NCBI GenBank assembly: GCA_944322945.1
Contig: CALUQN010000002.1
Location: 62,001-126,000, forward strand
Source of the DNA: Candidatus Gastranaerophilales bacterium
Lineage (GTDB): Bacteria; Cyanobacteriota; Vampirovibrionia; Gastranaerophilales; Gastranaerophilaceae
Reading direction: 5' to 3'
DNA length: 64,000 nt
Shown one piece after another: positions 7,372-16,912 of the stretch. Position 1 is the first letter of the stretch. The number at the start of each line of letters is the position of its first letter. The position numbers and the translations under genes are program-made. The notes under the pieces are model-generated. The model did no database searches and was not told where the DNA came from. It saw nothing but the letters and a program-made list of their open reading frames with translations.

Positions 7372-8729
7372 TAGATAAAAATTCCATACTTGAAACAATA
7401 AATATGATTAAGCTCCATAACCTTGATATCAGGACGGTTACGCTGGCGTTGAGCCTGAGAGACTGTGCCGCGGAAGATATCGACGTTGTGTGTGACAAGA
7501 TTTATAATAAAATAACAAAATATGCAAAAAATCTGGTTGAATATGCAAACGATTTAGAAAACGACTATTCAATCCCGATTATCAATAAAAGAATAGCAGT
7601 GACCCCTGTTTCAATGATAGGGGAGGCATGCACAAACCCTGATTACGTAAAAATAGCTAAAACATTGGACAGAGCAGCCCGTGAAGTCGGTGTGAACTTT
7701 ATCGGCGGATTTTCGGCGTTAGTAGAAAAAGGGTTCACAAGAGGTGACAGGCTTTTGATGGAGAGTATTCCGCAGGCTCTGGCAGAAACAGAATGCCTTT
7801 GTTCTTCAATAAACTTAGCGTCTTCAAAAGCCGGTATCAATATGGATGCGGTTTTGAAGATGGCAGAGACGGTTAAAAAAGCTGCAGAACTGACAAAAGA
7901 CCGCGATTGTATCGGTGCGGCAAAACTTGTATGTTTTTGTAATTCGGCAAGTGATAATCCGTTTATGGCGGGCGCATTTTGCGGGGTGGGAGAGCCTGAA
8001 TGTGCTCTAAACGTCGGCGTTTCAGGGCCGGGCGTAGTAAGAGCTGCGATTGAGGAACTCGGGTTTGACGCTGATATGAGCGAACTTGCTAATACAATTA
8101 AAAAAATTGCATATAAAATCACAACGACTGGTGAACTTGTCGGGCGGAAACTTGCAAAAAGACTTGATATCCCGTTTGGTGTAATTGATTTGTCGCTTGC
8201 GCCGACACCGGCAGAGGGAGACAGCGTTGCCGGAATTTTTCAGGCTATGGGGCTGGAGCACGCAGGTGCACACGGAACTACTGCGGCGCTTGCCATGCTT
8301 AACGATGCGGTCAAAAAAGGCGGCATAATGGCAAGCTCACACGTCGGAGGGCTTTCCGGTGCTTTTATTCCGGTCTCGGAAGACGCCGGCATGATTGAGG
8401 CTGCAACTCTCGGGCATTTAACTTTTGACAAATTAGAAGCGATGACATCTGTTTGTTCTGTCGGGCTTGATATGATTGCAATTCCTGGAGATACGCCGGT
8501 TGACACTATTGCCGGCATGATTGCAGATGAGATGGCTATCGGTATGATTAACAAAAAAACGACTGCCGTCAGGGTTATACCGGTTATAGGAAAAGGTGTC
8601 GGTGATAAAATTTATTACGGCGGACTGCTCGGGGAAGCGCCGGTTATTCCTGTGAATAAACTTTCATCAACAAATTTTGTACGCCGCGGCGGCAGAATTC
8701 CTGCTCCTATTCACAGCCTGAACAACTAA
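7368..8729 (+). CDS. UPF0210 / PFL-family (DUF711) protein
   Basis: 453 residues, matching the length and sequence of the UPF0210 family (DUF711), which is structurally related to pyruvate-formate-lyase-like barrels but lacks a known reaction. Recognisable blocks are [47 protein letters not shown] and [14 protein letters not shown]. In many Firmicutes it is preceded by a small ACT-domain protein gene; here it follows a ZorA/ZorB-like pair with a 4-bp overlap instead. It ends 9 bp before the convergent emrB-like gene. The function is unknown. Confidence 0.9.
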   Translation: MIDKNSILETINMIKLHNLDIRTVTLALSLRDCAAEDIDVVCDKIYNKITKYAKNLVEYANDLENDYSIPIINKRIAVTPVSMIGEACTNPDYVKIAKTLDRAAREVGVNFIGGFSALVEKGFTRGDRLLMESIPQALAETECLCSSINLASSKAGINMDAVLKMAETVKKAAELTKDRDCIGAAKLVCFCNSASDNPFMAGAFCGVGEPECALNVGVSGPGVVRAAIEELGFDADMSELANTIKKIAYKITTTGELVGRKLAKRLDIPFGVIDLSLAPTPAEGDSVAGIFQAMGLEHAGAHGTTAALAMLNDAVKKGGIMASSHVGGLSGAFIPVSEDAGMIEAATLGHLTFDKLEAMTSVCSVGLDMIAIPGDTPVDTIAGMIADEMAIGMINKKTTAVRVIPVIGKGVGDKIYYGGLLGEAPVIPVNKLSSTNFVRRGGRIPAPIHSLNN

Positions 8730-8738
8730 CCCCAAATA

Positions 8739-10307
8739 TTACGTTCCCCTGTTTTCGCCTTTCAGGATGAAAAGCAGCGGTATCAGGATAAAACATCCGA
8801 CCGCAAATATTCTGAAGGTATCCATATATGCCCAGAGTTTACACTGCTGGAGCATCTGGTTGTACAGCGTCGTCTGTGCCATATACATTCCGGTAAAGGT
8901 GTCGCTGACATACTGTGTGAATGTCCCGGCATAGGCGCTTAATCTTTCTGCATAAATGTTGTTTGTCGGCGTCAGTGATTTTACCATCATATACTGGTGC
9001 ATTTGGGAAAATCTTGAGATAAATGTTGCAACCAGTGATGTTCCGATTGAACCTCCGATTGTCTTTAACAGGTTTTGAAACCCTGATGCGTTTGTCATCT
9101 GTTCGTTTCTTAGAGTTATGCAGGACAGTGTAACCAGCGGCATCATTGAAAATACCAGTCCGATACCGAAGATAAAGTTCGGGATGACAATGTTCATCTG
9201 TGATATTTCAAGGTTTAAATGCCCAAGCATCCATCCGCCTAATCCCAAACAGAAAAATCCGACGACCGCATATATTTTATAAGGAATTCTTCCGCCGATT
9301 GCTCCGAATATTAATAATGACAATAACGCCCCGACGCCGCGCGGCATAATTGATAACCCGCTTGTGAATGCGTCATATCCAAGCAAATATTGCAGCATCT
9401 GCGGCAAAATCGCTAATGAAGCCAGCAGTATTGCGTTTGACATAATAAGCATTATTGTACCGAATACAAAGTTCTTATCTTTCAATACTTCAAACCTGAT
9501 GAAGGCGTTGTCTTTTTTGTTCATTACCTGTGATATGAAGAATGAAATCCCGCCGATTACTGCAATAGCTGTTAACCAGCAGATGAAAGTTGACCCGAAC
9601 CAGTCTTTGTCATTACCTTTATCAAACACAACCTGCAAAGGTACAAGCCATACGCAAAGCCAGAAAAAGCCCCATTTATCAAGGGTTGTTCCCTTTTGGC
9701 GTCTTGCATAAGGCGGATCTTCCAGGTATTTTTTTGCAAGTAAAATTACAATAAGCCCGAACGGGACATTGATGAAGAAAATCCATGGCCAAGCCCAGTT
9801 GTCAGTAATCCAACCGCCCATTACCGGTCCTAATATAGGCGCAACAACTACAACAAGTCCGAATACTGCCATTGCTTTATTCAACGCTTCGCCTTTAAAA
9901 CTCTCCATAGTTATCGCCTGTGAAAGCGGGATTAAACAGCCCCCGCCAAACCCTTGCAGTGCACGCGCAATTACTATCATGCCGATAGAATTTGACACCC
10001 CGCACATGAACGATGCAATTGTAAAAACAAAAACACTCAGAATAAAATAATTTCGCCGCCCCAGTACCTTACAAAAATAATCTATCATCGGGATTACAAT
10101 ACTGCTTGCCATCAGGTAGCTTGTTAATACCCAGATGGATTCCTGGCTGCTGACGGAATACGAACCCGCAATGTGCGGCAGTGCTACGTTTGCAACCGTT
10201 TCATCCAAAGCGTACATAAATGTTGCAAGCATTACAGGTAATATTAATAACCACGGGTTTCCGGACGGTTTCCATTCTTGTTCTGTTGTTACTGCTGTGT
10301 TTGACAT
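8739..10307 (-). CDS. emrB: DHA2-family MFS multidrug exporter (EmrB-like)
   Basis: 522-residue proton-driven drug exporter of the 14-helix DHA2 family, which works with an EmrA-type adaptor and a TolC channel to export hydrophobic compounds across both membranes. The family signature ALDETVANVALPHI lies in helix 1 (33-46). RALQGFGGGCLIPLSQAI and GPVMGGWITDNWAWPWIFFI are helix 4-5 signatures. The emrA gene lies upstream on the same strand and the marR gene further upstream, so the order is marR-emrA-emrB. The 134-bp emrA-emrB gap is large for an operon and holds an imperfect inverted repeat. Confidence 0.9.
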   Translation of the reverse strand: MSNTAVTTEQEWKPSGNPWLLILPVMLATFMYALDETVANVALPHIAGSYSVSSQESIWVLTSYLMASSIVIPMIDYFCKVLGRRNYFILSVFVFTIASFMCGVSNSIGMIVIARALQGFGGGCLIPLSQAITMESFKGEALNKAMAVFGLVVVVAPILGPVMGGWITDNWAWPWIFFINVPFGLIVILLAKKYLEDPPYARRQKGTTLDKWGFFWLCVWLVPLQVVFDKGNDKDWFGSTFICWLTAIAVIGGISFFISQVMNKKDNAFIRFEVLKDKNFVFGTIMLIMSNAILLASLAILPQMLQYLLGYDAFTSGLSIMPRGVGALLSLLIFGAIGGRIPYKIYAVVGFFCLGLGGWMLGHLNLEISQMNIVIPNFIFGIGLVFSMMPLVTLSCITLRNEQMTNASGFQNLLKTIGGSIGTSLVATFISRFSQMHQYMMVKSLTPTNNIYAERLSAYAGTFTQYVSDTFTGMYMAQTTLYNQMLQQCKLWAYMDTFRIFAVGCFILIPLLFILKGENRGT

Positions 10308-10340
10308 TTTTCTAACCTTTTTAATATTTTTCTATAGCCA

Positions 10341-10416
10341 AATAGTGAACAGCCCGTGTCGAAAAGGAGATTCATCTTTTCTGCCTGAGGCATTAATATC
10401 GGACTATTCACTAATT
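10341..10416. repeat. Imperfect inverted repeat in the emrA-emrB gap
   Basis: AAATAGTGAACAG at the left and CTATTCACTAATTT at the right flank about 50 bp. The same TAGTGAATAG word occurs in the repeat cluster near 4050. It may be a miniature inserted element or an mRNA hairpin that sets relative expression. Confidence 0.35.
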
Positions 10417-10441
10417 TAGCTTAATTTATTATATTTAAATC

Positions 10442-11446
10442 CTACTTAACTCTTACTTTCGGAACTACAGACATACCCGGTACAATATTATATTCATTCG
10501 GATCAATTTCTTCAGTGAATACAATTTTTACAGGAACACGCTGTACGATTTTTACGAATGAACCGACTGCGTTTTCCGGCGGGAACAAACTTGCTTTTGC
10601 GCCTGAACTTCTTTGTATACTGTCGATTTCGCCTTTAAATACTTTGTTCGGGTAAGTATCAACTTTAATATCAACAGGCTGACCCGGTTTCATGTGTCTA
10701 AGCTGGTTTTCTTTAAAGTTTGCAACAACCCAGACATTGTGCGGAACTATTGTACAAAGCGGTGAACCTACGTTTACATACATACCGCGTTCAACTCTTC
10801 TTGATGCTATAGTGCCGGCTTGAGGTGCTTTAATCGTTGTGTATGAAAGATTCAGTTCAGCCTGCTCCATTGCAGCTTTTGCAGCTTTCAAATCAGCGTC
10901 TGCAACTTTGTTGTTATCTTTTGATAACAATGCCTGGTCAGCGCTTGTTAAATTTGCAACAGCTGAATCGTATTTTGTCTGTGCGTTATCAAGCGCCTGT
11001 TTTGAGACTGCTCCTGCTGCGTAAAGATTTTTGTATCTGTCTAAATCAGCCTTTGCACTGTCAATTGCTGACTGCATTGCGTTGTAATTTGCTTTGGCAT
11101 TTTCCTGGTCAAGGAGAATTCTTTCGTATCTGGCTTTGGCTGAATCCAGCGCAACTTTATAATCTGTGTCATCAATTTTTGCAATCTCGTCGCCTTCTTC
11201 AACAGGCTGGTTATCTGTTATCATAACCTCAACAATCTGTCCGCTTACACGCGGGGCAACTGATACTGTCGTTGTTTCCACATAAGCGTCATCTGTTGAC
11301 TGATATATTAATGCCTGATGTACAAAATACCCGACTCCCAGTGCGGCAAGCAGGATTATCCCAATCATTGTCGGCTTGTTTAATTTTTTCTTCTTATCCT
11401 GTTTGGACTCTTCTGTGTGTTCTTGCGTTTCCATTTTTTCTTCCAT
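10442..11446 (-). CDS. emrA: HlyD/EmrA-type membrane fusion adaptor
   Basis: 334-residue periplasmic adaptor linking an EmrB-type pump to an outer-membrane channel. It has a charged cytoplasmic N-terminus, a single anchor helix (about 27-45), then TDDAYVETTTVSVAPRVSGQ, the diagnostic EmrA first beta/lipoyl strand. A long alpha-hairpin (about 95-195) and a second lipoyl half (TIKAPQAGTIASRRVERGM) follow. The C-terminal barrel has FVKIVQRVPVKIVF. It sits between marR and emrB and is very likely co-regulated by that MarR protein. Confidence 0.92.
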   Translation of the reverse strand: MEEKMETQEHTEESKQDKKKKLNKPTMIGIILLAALGVGYFVHQALIYQSTDDAYVETTTVSVAPRVSGQIVEVMITDNQPVEEGDEIAKIDDTDYKVALDSAKARYERILLDQENAKANYNAMQSAIDSAKADLDRYKNLYAAGAVSKQALDNAQTKYDSAVANLTSADQALLSKDNNKVADADLKAAKAAMEQAELNLSYTTIKAPQAGTIASRRVERGMYVNVGSPLCTIVPHNVWVVANFKENQLRHMKPGQPVDIKVDTYPNKVFKGEIDSIQRSSGAKASLFPPENAVGSFVKIVQRVPVKIVFTEEIDPNEYNIVPGMSVVPKVRVK

Positions 11447-11476
11447 TTTTTAACCTCTTTTATATCTCTATATTTA

Positions 11477-11938
11477 TTATATATTCATGTCAAAAATTTC
11501 TTGCAGATTACAGCGTAATTTTTTTAGAGAACTATGAATATTTTCTAATTCTTCATCTGTAAGCCTGCGTTTTGACGAATTTATAAAACCTTCTATTTTT
11601 TTGTTAATCTGATGAATTTTTTTGACGCCGCTTTCTGTCAGCCCCATTTTTTTTACAAGCCTGTTATTTTTTGTATCAATAAATCTTGTAATAAGTCCTT
11701 TCTCTTCAAGCGAATCTAAAATTCTGCCCGTATTTGCCCTGTCTTTGAGAATCAGCTTGGCAAGATCCCGTTGGCAAATACCTGAATTACATAAAATTGT
11801 ATCAAGTGCAACATACTCATCCGGTGTTACATCTATTTCCAGCTGTTCAAAAACTCTAACGCTTATCAACCGCAAAAGTCTTGCTACCTGTTCGATTTCA
11901 TAATTCAGCGTATCTGTGTAATGCACACATTTTGGCAT
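11477..11938 (-). CDS. MarR-family transcriptional regulator
   Basis: 153 residues with a MarR winged helix: the DNA-reading segment CQRDLAKLILKDRANTGRIL and the wing around RFIDTKNNRLVKKMGLTESG. MarR dimers usually repress neighbouring efflux genes and release DNA when they bind lipophilic ligands. It is the first gene of marR-emrA-emrB and is divergent from a TolC-family gene. The shared intergenic region contains the palindrome TGTTGCATTTACAACA. A near-copy lies over the promoter of the RND pump operon about 9.4 kb away, so this protein may control both. Confidence 0.88.
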   Translation of the reverse strand: MPKCVHYTDTLNYEIEQVARLLRLISVRVFEQLEIDVTPDEYVALDTILCNSGICQRDLAKLILKDRANTGRILDSLEEKGLITRFIDTKNNRLVKKMGLTESGVKKIHQINKKIEGFINSSKRRLTDEELENIHSSLKKLRCNLQEIFDMNI

Positions 11939-11970
11939 GTTTTCTAATTCCCTTTATTATTTTAATATTA

Positions 11971-12017
11971 TGTTGTAAAAAAAATATGTTGCATTTACAA
12001 CAATATTATGCTAACAT
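11971..12017 (+). promoter_or_regulatory. Promoter and probable MarR operator of the TolC-family gene
   Basis: Palindrome TGTTGCATTTACAACA (11987-12002), with an extra half-site GTTGTAAA at 11972. The -35 box TTGCAT (11989-11994) lies inside the palindrome, and TAACAT (12012-12017) follows after 17 bp as the -10. Binding of a dimer would block RNA polymerase. The same arrangement occurs at 21385-21416. Confidence 0.7.
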
Positions 12018-12062
12018 ACTAATTATAGAAATGCAAGTAGTTTTAATAGAGGAAAAGAAAAA

Positions 12063-13460
12063 TTGAAAAAGATAATTACAATAGCACTATTAGCAGGGAT
12101 TTTGAACATGAATTGCGGAACTTTAGTGACACTTGCAAAAGAGGATACAACCCCGAAAGCCCCGCATGAATTCAAGAGCATGGTTAAAAAAGATAAAAAA
12201 TATGACCCGTCATATAAATATGAATATACAAACATGGATTGGTGGAACAGATTTAACGACAGTATTTTGACAGGTTATATAAATAAAGCGATTGAAAATA
12301 ACTATGACCTGAAAGCAGCATCACTTGCGGTTCAGGAATACTACCAACAGACAAGAGCACAGTTTGCAAATGAATTGCCTCAAATCGGCGCAGGATTTTT
12401 CCCCGGGTACGCAAAAATGCCTGGCACAACAGACAGTGACTGGTCTTTTGCCGTTCCGGGATTTGCTTCTTACGAAGTCGATATTTTCTTGAAAAACAGA
12501 GATAAAACAAAATCTGTAAAGAAACTTTACGAAGGTTCAAAGTTTGATGAACGCGCAGCATATATCGCAATTGCGTCTGCTGTCGGAACTACTTATTTGA
12601 ACATTGTTAACCTCGACAAGACAATTGAAATTCAGCAGCAAATTGTTGATATAAGAAAAAATATTTATGAACTTATGCAGTTGAGCAATCAAGAGGGGCT
12701 TGTTTCAACAGCGGATGTAGTCAGAGCCAATAAGGAATATGTAGAAGGCATGACATCGCTGGTTGAGCTCACCAAACAGCGCGACAAACTTTTAAATCAG
12801 CTTTGTGTTTTGATTGGCGAAAGCCCTGAAAATGCGTCCTCTTTACAGAGAGCATCTTTTGACAGCCTGAACTGCGATGTAACAGTACCGGAATCTATTG
12901 CGACAGAAGTCATTGTCCAGAGACCGGATTACCTGAAAGCTGAAAAAATGGTTGAAAAAGCCGGTATAGATGTCAGGGTTGCGCGTAAAGAATTCCTCCC
13001 GTCAATCAACCTCGGCGGCTTGATGTTCTTTAACGCAAACGATTTAGGCAGCGTGTTCACAACACGGAATGCGTTGATGGCTCTCGGGGGCGGACTTTTC
13101 TGGCCGTTGTTCACAGGCGGATCAAGAATGGCTAATTTAAAAATTAAAAAATACAGCTATGAACGCGTTTTGCAACAGTACTACAAAACAAACCTCACCG
13201 CAATTCAGGAAGTCAACGACGCCCTTTTGTGCGTGAAAATGGATAAAGACAAACTCGATAAAGTCCAAAAACAAAGAGATTTAGAAGCAAAAGATTTTGC
13301 TTATTCACAGGCAAAATTTAATCAGGGAACAATTTCCAAACTTGATTTAATCCAAAAACAGGAAAATCTCCTTGATATGGACAAACAACTTGCGCAAAAC
13401 AAGGTTGAATTTATGGTAGACGCAATTGGTCTGTATAAAGCAACCGGAAGCAAAATTTAA
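12063..13460 (+). CDS. TolC/NodT-type outer-membrane efflux channel
   Basis: 465-residue outer-membrane channel, likely partner of the EmrAB-type pump encoded divergently. The start is a TTG preceded by AGAGGA and opens a proper signal peptide (MKKIITIALLAGIL); the next ATG would cut it away. The mature protein has the two OEP halves: WWNRFNDSILTGYINKAIENN at the first, and the repeat EVNDALLCVKMDKDKLDKVQ with FNQGTISKLDLIQKQENLL at the end. Cys18 is not in a good lipobox, so lipidation is uncertain. A strong terminator follows at 13537. Confidence 0.88.
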   Translation: MKKIITIALLAGILNMNCGTLVTLAKEDTTPKAPHEFKSMVKKDKKYDPSYKYEYTNMDWWNRFNDSILTGYINKAIENNYDLKAASLAVQEYYQQTRAQFANELPQIGAGFFPGYAKMPGTTDSDWSFAVPGFASYEVDIFLKNRDKTKSVKKLYEGSKFDERAAYIAIASAVGTTYLNIVNLDKTIEIQQQIVDIRKNIYELMQLSNQEGLVSTADVVRANKEYVEGMTSLVELTKQRDKLLNQLCVLIGESPENASSLQRASFDSLNCDVTVPESIATEVIVQRPDYLKAEKMVEKAGIDVRVARKEFLPSINLGGLMFFNANDLGSVFTTRNALMALGGGLFWPLFTGGSRMANLKIKKYSYERVLQQYYKTNLTAIQEVNDALLCVKMDKDKLDKVQKQRDLEAKDFAYSQAKFNQGTISKLDLIQKQENLLDMDKQLAQNKVEFMVDAIGLYKATGSKI

Positions 13461-13536
13461 AAAAAGAAAACTCCGTACACAAAATTAAATATATGTAATC
13501 ACATCACCTCTTTACTTTAAATCTTTTTAAAGTAAA

Positions 13537-13568
13537 GCCGGCAAAAAATCCACTTTTGCCGGTTTTTT
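13537..13568 (+). terminator. Intrinsic terminator after the TolC-family gene
   Basis: Stem CCGGCAAAA / TTTTGCCGG followed by TTTTTT on the plus strand. It separates the gene from the convergent der. Confidence 0.85.
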
Positions 13569-13575
13569 ATTATGC

Positions 13576-14910
13576 TTATTTTTTATTTTTATCGCCGCGA
13601 GAGCGGACTGATATTCTGATAGGAGTGCCGAAGAAGCCGAAAGCTTCACGGAGTTTATTTTCTATATAGCGTTTGTAATGGTCTTTCATCAGTTCTTCAT
13701 TGTTAACAAACAGGACAAAAGACGGCGGCTGGGTTGTAATTTGGGTTGTATAAAGAATTTTGAGCCGTGCATTTTTAACGCTTTGCGGCGGGTTAAGAAC
13801 GTAAGCTTCGTTGATAACTTTGTTCAACAAACCGGTCGAAACGCGTTTTGTGCATTGCTCGTAAACTTCCACAGCCTTTTCAAAAATTTGGTTAAGCCGT
13901 TGTTTCGTGACTGCGCTTATGTAGATTTTGGGCGCGAAGTCCAAAAACGGAATGTCATTAGAAAGTTTTAAATCAAACTGATTAATCGTATTGGATTTTT
14001 TATCCTCAATCAAATCCCACTTGTTGACTGCGACAATCAAGCCTTTGCCGGCTTCCGTAATAATAGATGAAATCTTTTTGTCCTGATCGGAAATTCCCTG
14101 TGTTGCGTCAATCACAAGAACAGCAACATCACAGTCTTTGATAGAGCGGATAGCGCGGTCGACTGCGAATTTTTCAACGCCATATTCGACTTTTGCTTTT
14201 TTCCGGATTCCAGCTGTGTCTACAATCACAAAATCCTGACCGTGGTATTTAATTTTGCTGTCGATACTGTCGCGGGTTGTGCCTGAAATATCGGAAACTA
14301 TTACCCTGTCTTCATTCAAAAGCGCATTTACAATAGAGGATTTTCCGGCATTCGGGCGTCCGACTATGGCGATTTTGATGGTATTTTCGGGGGTATCTTC
14401 TTCTGTAATTTCAAAATCAGAAGTCACCAGATCCAGCAAGTCGCCTACACCGCCGCTTCCGTGGAGAGCCGAAATCCCGACGAGTTCACCGAGAGCGAGT
14501 GAATAAAAATCATTCATCATTGCAAGTGATTCCGGATTATCCAGTTTATTCACAGCAATAAAAACAGGCTTGTCAGACTGGCGGAGAATATTTGCAATAT
14601 CTTCATCTACAGGATGAACCCCGTCTTTGCCGTCGACTACAAAGATAATTTTATCGGCTTCATCACAAGCTATTTTAGCTTGATCATAGATTGAGAGCAT
14701 AATTTCATCTTCATCACCCGGGACAATTCCGCCCGTGTCGATTACGGTGAATAGTTTGTTCTGCCATTCCACGTCAAAATATATTCTGTCTCTGGTAACG
14801 CCTGGGCGGTCGTCAACAATGGAATTTCTGTGACCAATAAGACGGTTCACAAGGGTTGACTTTCCGACATTCGGGCGTCCGACTATTGCTACTATCGGTT
14901 TTTGTTTCAT
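13576..14910 (-). CDS. der: Ribosome-assembly GTPase Der (EngA)
   Basis: Der has two tandem GTPase domains and a C-terminal KH-like domain and is needed for 50S maturation. At 444 residues both P-loops are present: GRPNVGKS at 11-18 and GRPNAGKS at 184-191. DTGG, DTAG, NKLD and NKWD motifs are in the right places, and the C-terminal domain ends RIYGTPI-like (FGTPIRISVRSRGDKNKK). It is convergent with the TolC-family gene and has a repeat block upstream. Identity is secure. Confidence 0.97.
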   Translation of the reverse strand: MKQKPIVAIVGRPNVGKSTLVNRLIGHRNSIVDDRPGVTRDRIYFDVEWQNKLFTVIDTGGIVPGDEDEIMLSIYDQAKIACDEADKIIFVVDGKDGVHPVDEDIANILRQSDKPVFIAVNKLDNPESLAMMNDFYSLALGELVGISALHGSGGVGDLLDLVTSDFEITEEDTPENTIKIAIVGRPNAGKSSIVNALLNEDRVIVSDISGTTRDSIDSKIKYHGQDFVIVDTAGIRKKAKVEYGVEKFAVDRAIRSIKDCDVAVLVIDATQGISDQDKKISSIITEAGKGLIVAVNKWDLIEDKKSNTINQFDLKLSNDIPFLDFAPKIYISAVTKQRLNQIFEKAVEVYEQCTKRVSTGLLNKVINEAYVLNPPQSVKNARLKILYTTQITTQPPSFVLFVNNEELMKDHYKRYIENKLREAFGFFGTPIRISVRSRGDKNKK

Positions 14911-14939
14911 AAAACCATTTTAACATGAATATATAAAAA

Positions 14940-15240
14940 TAATAAGGGGGCAAACATGATGTTTGGCAAACGTTACGTTTGCATCAATAGGACTATTCAT
15001 CTTTCAAAAAGTCGCCTTTCGAAGATATTCAAGAAACTTTAAAAGTCTTTTAATCGACGGCTTTTACTGTGCCCGTAAGAGCTTAATGACTTTATTCCCT
15101 CCCCGGGTCGGGGAGGGCTAGGGTGGGGAGCAATGCTAAGTCTGTCAGAGTTATAGGGTGGGCAAAGCGGACGCGTGCCCACATATTTCTTTAGCGCTTA
15201 CGCGCAGGTGTTTATGTCGGTTGGGCATACTTGCCCGACA
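14940..15240. repeat. Intergenic repeat block without genes
   Basis: No gene seen. It contains the palindromes CAAACATGATGTTTG and GCAAACGTTACGTTTGC. A module (15010-15090) nearly repeats 4240-4312, including GATATTCAAGAAACTTTAAA. The hairpin CTCCCCGGGTCGGGGAG with a GGGCTAGGGTGGGGAGCA tail is the reverse complement of 4388-4425. The final part (CTTACGCGCAGGTG, GGGCATACTTGCCC) resembles 4745-4785. Confidence 0.7.
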
Positions 15241-15246
15241 ATGCCT

Positions 15247-15834
15247 TTATTTTGATATGAACCAATCCAGCATGGGGCGGATTTCGCCGAATTCTATCCC
15301 TGACACTCCGCGGGTTAACTCTTGTGCCATGTATTTTAGGTCAAACGGATGCGCCGCAAAACCAGCCCCCGTAATTTCACGGTATTTTTTCATATCCACA
15401 TATCCGCTTTCCGGGTCGTAAATTTCTGAATAATTTAATCCTATCTTGCTGCATTCCGGCAGTCTAACCGCTCTTTGTCCGTCAACTTCGTCAAACGCAG
15501 CTAACCCGAATGTCCTGCATATTATCCCGCGCCGTTCATAAAGCGCACATCTTCCGTTCAACAAAAACGGACACCTGTGCATAAATTTTCCCGTCACAGT
15601 TTTTTGTTTTAGCAGGTCGGAAATATTGTTTTTAATTGTCCGCTGAATTTCGCCCGGCAGCTTTACAAACCCGTCCATTAAATATTCCATTTCCAGTCTG
15701 GAAAACGGATATTCCCCTGTTTCACAGCAGTCTGTACAGCCTTCTTTGCAGTGGATGAATGCTTTCTGCTCTTCAAAACATTTTTTCAAGTATTCGTCTA
15801 TTACTTCAAGATATTTTTCGTAAAGTTTCAGCAT
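15247..15834 (-). CDS. YkgJ-family cysteine-cluster protein (copy 1)
   Basis: 195 residues with the YkgJ/UPF0153 cysteine pattern thought to bind a metal or Fe-S centre: CKEGCTDCCETGEYPFS near the N-terminus, then CPFLLNGRCALYERRGIICR. A second copy lies at 34041-34622 with the same spacing and similar flanking sequence, so these are paralogues. Its start overlaps the end of the aldolase-like gene by 7 bp, suggesting one operon and a linked function. The biochemical role of the family is not established. Confidence 0.8.
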   Translation of the reverse strand: MLKLYEKYLEVIDEYLKKCFEEQKAFIHCKEGCTDCCETGEYPFSRLEMEYLMDGFVKLPGEIQRTIKNNISDLLKQKTVTGKFMHRCPFLLNGRCALYERRGIICRTFGLAAFDEVDGQRAVRLPECSKIGLNYSEIYDPESGYVDMKKYREITGAGFAAHPFDLKYMAQELTRGVSGIEFGEIRPMLDWFISK

Positions 15835-16847
15835 GCCGGAACCCCAACCGTCTTGTTATACAAGTTTTCTATCAATTTTTTGTCAAAACAGGTTTTGCCG
15901 GACTCCGGAATTTGTTTCAGAATTTTATCAATCACGTCAAATTCCAATTTTTTCTCTATCAAAAAAGAAGCGTAGTTCGGATGGCAGAAGTTTTGTGCCG
16001 CAAGGTAATACGGCACGCTGTAGCCCCACGGTTTCCGTTCAAAAAATTTGTTCACAATATTATGTATTAAAGAAAGCGCCGGCAAAAGTTTATAATGACT
16101 TTTTCTGTGTTCGTTCAGATAATTTATCAAAAATTCTGTCTTGATATTTCCTGCCCCGCGCCCCATTCCAAAAAGGCTTGAATCAATAATGACGCTGCGG
16201 CCGCTTTTCAAATTTATCAGCTCCAGCGCATTGGCAAACGACAGCTGCAAATTGTTGTGGGAATGAAAACACAGGGTGATATTTTTATTCAGCCGGCTGT
16301 CCGCAAGTTCAAAAAATTCTTTTGCGCTGCGAGTATCCATAACTCCCATTGAATCCACAATAGAAAATGCATAAGGATTTATCCGGTTTACCCGTGCTAT
16401 AACATCTGCAAATTCCTCTTTTGTGTACTGGTTAATAAAAGTTGGGTTGATGAAAATATTGTAGCCTTTTGCCTGAATTTGACACGCAGCATCAAGCGCC
16501 TCCTCAAGATATTTTTTCTTGAAAATTATCCGGAAGCCAAATATAGAATTCTCATTTTTTTCAGGAAGATTTGCAGGTTCAAACTCTCCGTAATCAATCA
16601 TTGCAACAAGTCTTTCCCGTACGGCACCAGGCGGTATAATCGAGGTAAGATTTTCCAGCCTTCCGTAAAGACTTTTTTCACTGCTATCTTCCCCGTCCCG
16701 CATAAATCCGCATTCAATAAAATCGACCCCTGCAAGGTCAAGCCCGCTGATAATACTTTTTATATTATCAGCTCCAAAGTTCCAATCATTCACATACCCG
16801 CCGTCGCGCAAAGTACAATCAAGAATTTTTACGGACTTGTTGTTCAT
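15828..16847 (-). CDS. HMGL-like (DRE-TIM barrel) aldolase-family enzyme
   Basis: 339 residues starting MNNKSVKILDCTLRDGGYVN. The CTLRDGGY segment is the catalytic loop of the HMG-CoA lyase / isopropylmalate synthase / 4-hydroxy-2-oxovalerate aldolase superfamily. CFHSHNNLQLSFANALELI supplies the HxH metal site and IDSSLFGMGRGAGN the later barrel loop. It is closest in style to 4-hydroxy-2-oxovalerate aldolase-like proteins found in surface-sugar clusters, but the substrate cannot be told from sequence alone. It is translationally linked to a YkgJ-type protein. Confidence 0.8.
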   Translation of the reverse strand: MNNKSVKILDCTLRDGGYVNDWNFGADNIKSIISGLDLAGVDFIECGFMRDGEDSSEKSLYGRLENLTSIIPPGAVRERLVAMIDYGEFEPANLPEKNENSIFGFRIIFKKKYLEEALDAACQIQAKGYNIFINPTFINQYTKEEFADVIARVNRINPYAFSIVDSMGVMDTRSAKEFFELADSRLNKNITLCFHSHNNLQLSFANALELINLKSGRSVIIDSSLFGMGRGAGNIKTEFLINYLNEHRKSHYKLLPALSLIHNIVNKFFERKPWGYSVPYYLAAQNFCHPNYASFLIEKKLEFDVIDKILKQIPESGKTCFDKKLIENLYNKTVGVPAC

Positions 16848-16912
16848 AGCAAAAATATATCATAAAAAAGGGCTTTTCATGATATAATTTGTGAAAAATA
16901 CAGGAGGGAAAT

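Noticed and set aside
5743-8729. Complete Zorya defence system
   Set aside because: Only ZorA- and ZorB-like proteins are present; no ZorC, ZorD helicase/nuclease or ZorE HNH gene is adjacent, and the ZorA-like protein lacks the long tail.
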